Assembly (NCBI GenBank): GCA_023409535.1
Contig: JAEYGZ010000038.1
Location: 124,001 to 188,000, forward strand
Length of the DNA stretch: 64,000 nucleotides
Reading direction: 5' to 3'
DNA from: Bacillota bacterium
Lineage (GTDB): Bacteria; Bacillota; Clostridia; Lachnospirales; Lachnospiraceae
Both the position numbers and the translations under genes were made by a program. How positions within the stretch are numbered: the stretch's first letter is position 1; each line of letters opens with the position of its first letter. Under the pieces are notes generated by a model. It ran no database searches and was not told the DNA's origin. It saw only the letters and a list, made by a program, of their open reading frames with translations. Shown one piece after another: positions 63,913 through 64,000 of this stretch.

Positions 63913-64000
63913 AAAGCTCCATTCCTCCTACCATGCAGGCATTTCATTCCGTTTGTATACCAACCTGGCATCCGCTTACCCGTCATCCGTCCGTAAGACC

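Overview
The window looks like chromosomal DNA from a low-to-mid GC Firmicute of the class Clostridia, most likely a Lachnospiraceae-type anaerobe. The evidence is a type I-C CRISPR-Cas locus of clostridial style, SpoVG, a DnaD/DnaC-type helicase-loader pair, clustered ECF sigma/anti-sigma pairs, BlaI/BlaR-type regulation, and strong AGGAGG ribosome binding sites. No rRNA or tRNA gene was found.

Layout. 1-390: end of an unidentified gene plus a small coupled gene and a terminator. 389-13204: a complete type I-C CRISPR-Cas locus, read on the minus strand: promoter, a 38-codon leader ORF, cas3, cas5c, cas8c (with internal cas11c), cas7c, cas4, cas1, cas2, leader, and an array of 64 repeats. Upstream of cas3, on the plus strand, lies a solitary degenerate repeat with its own promoter, a short guide and an intrinsic terminator. 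The guide matches a TTC-flanked site in the cas promoter region, so this is a candidate crRNA-like regulator of the system. 13.3-19.3 kb: core genes spoVG, murC, a DnaA-box cluster, dnaD-like, dnaC-like and prs. 19.3-21.9 kb: an sdpR-sdpI locus apparently interrupted by a marR-CPBP protease insert. 21.9-28.9 kb: class A PBP, a YhaN/YhaO-like repair pair, a GNAT and a lone holin. 29-33 kb: pst phosphate operon with a Pho-type promoter. 33-40.4 kb: small regulator/enzyme pairs, including two broken genes and an Fpg-like protein without its N-terminal proline.

40.4-52.4 kb is a signalling block: three ECF sigma/anti-sigma pairs, two secreted transglutaminase-fold proteins (one degenerate, one frameshifted from its Big2 tail), and a BlaI/BlaR pair whose sensor ends in an NlpC/P60 domain with Ser in place of the catalytic Cys. 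52.4-60.1 kb is accessory DNA. It holds two holin-like type I toxin genes, a remnant of a third lies at 42.2 kb, and a dispersed family of structured RNAs shares one promoter type, a covarying hairpin with an invariant loop and a terminator module. One relative forms the leader of queT. Among them sit a methyltransferase, a DUF5131 protein, an esterase, a HIT protein and a TetR-ABC exporter cassette. 60.8-63.9 kb: an ADP-ribosylglycohydrolase-family gene translationally coupled to a ribokinase.

All functional calls come from reading the sequence and from knowledge of protein families. No database search was run.
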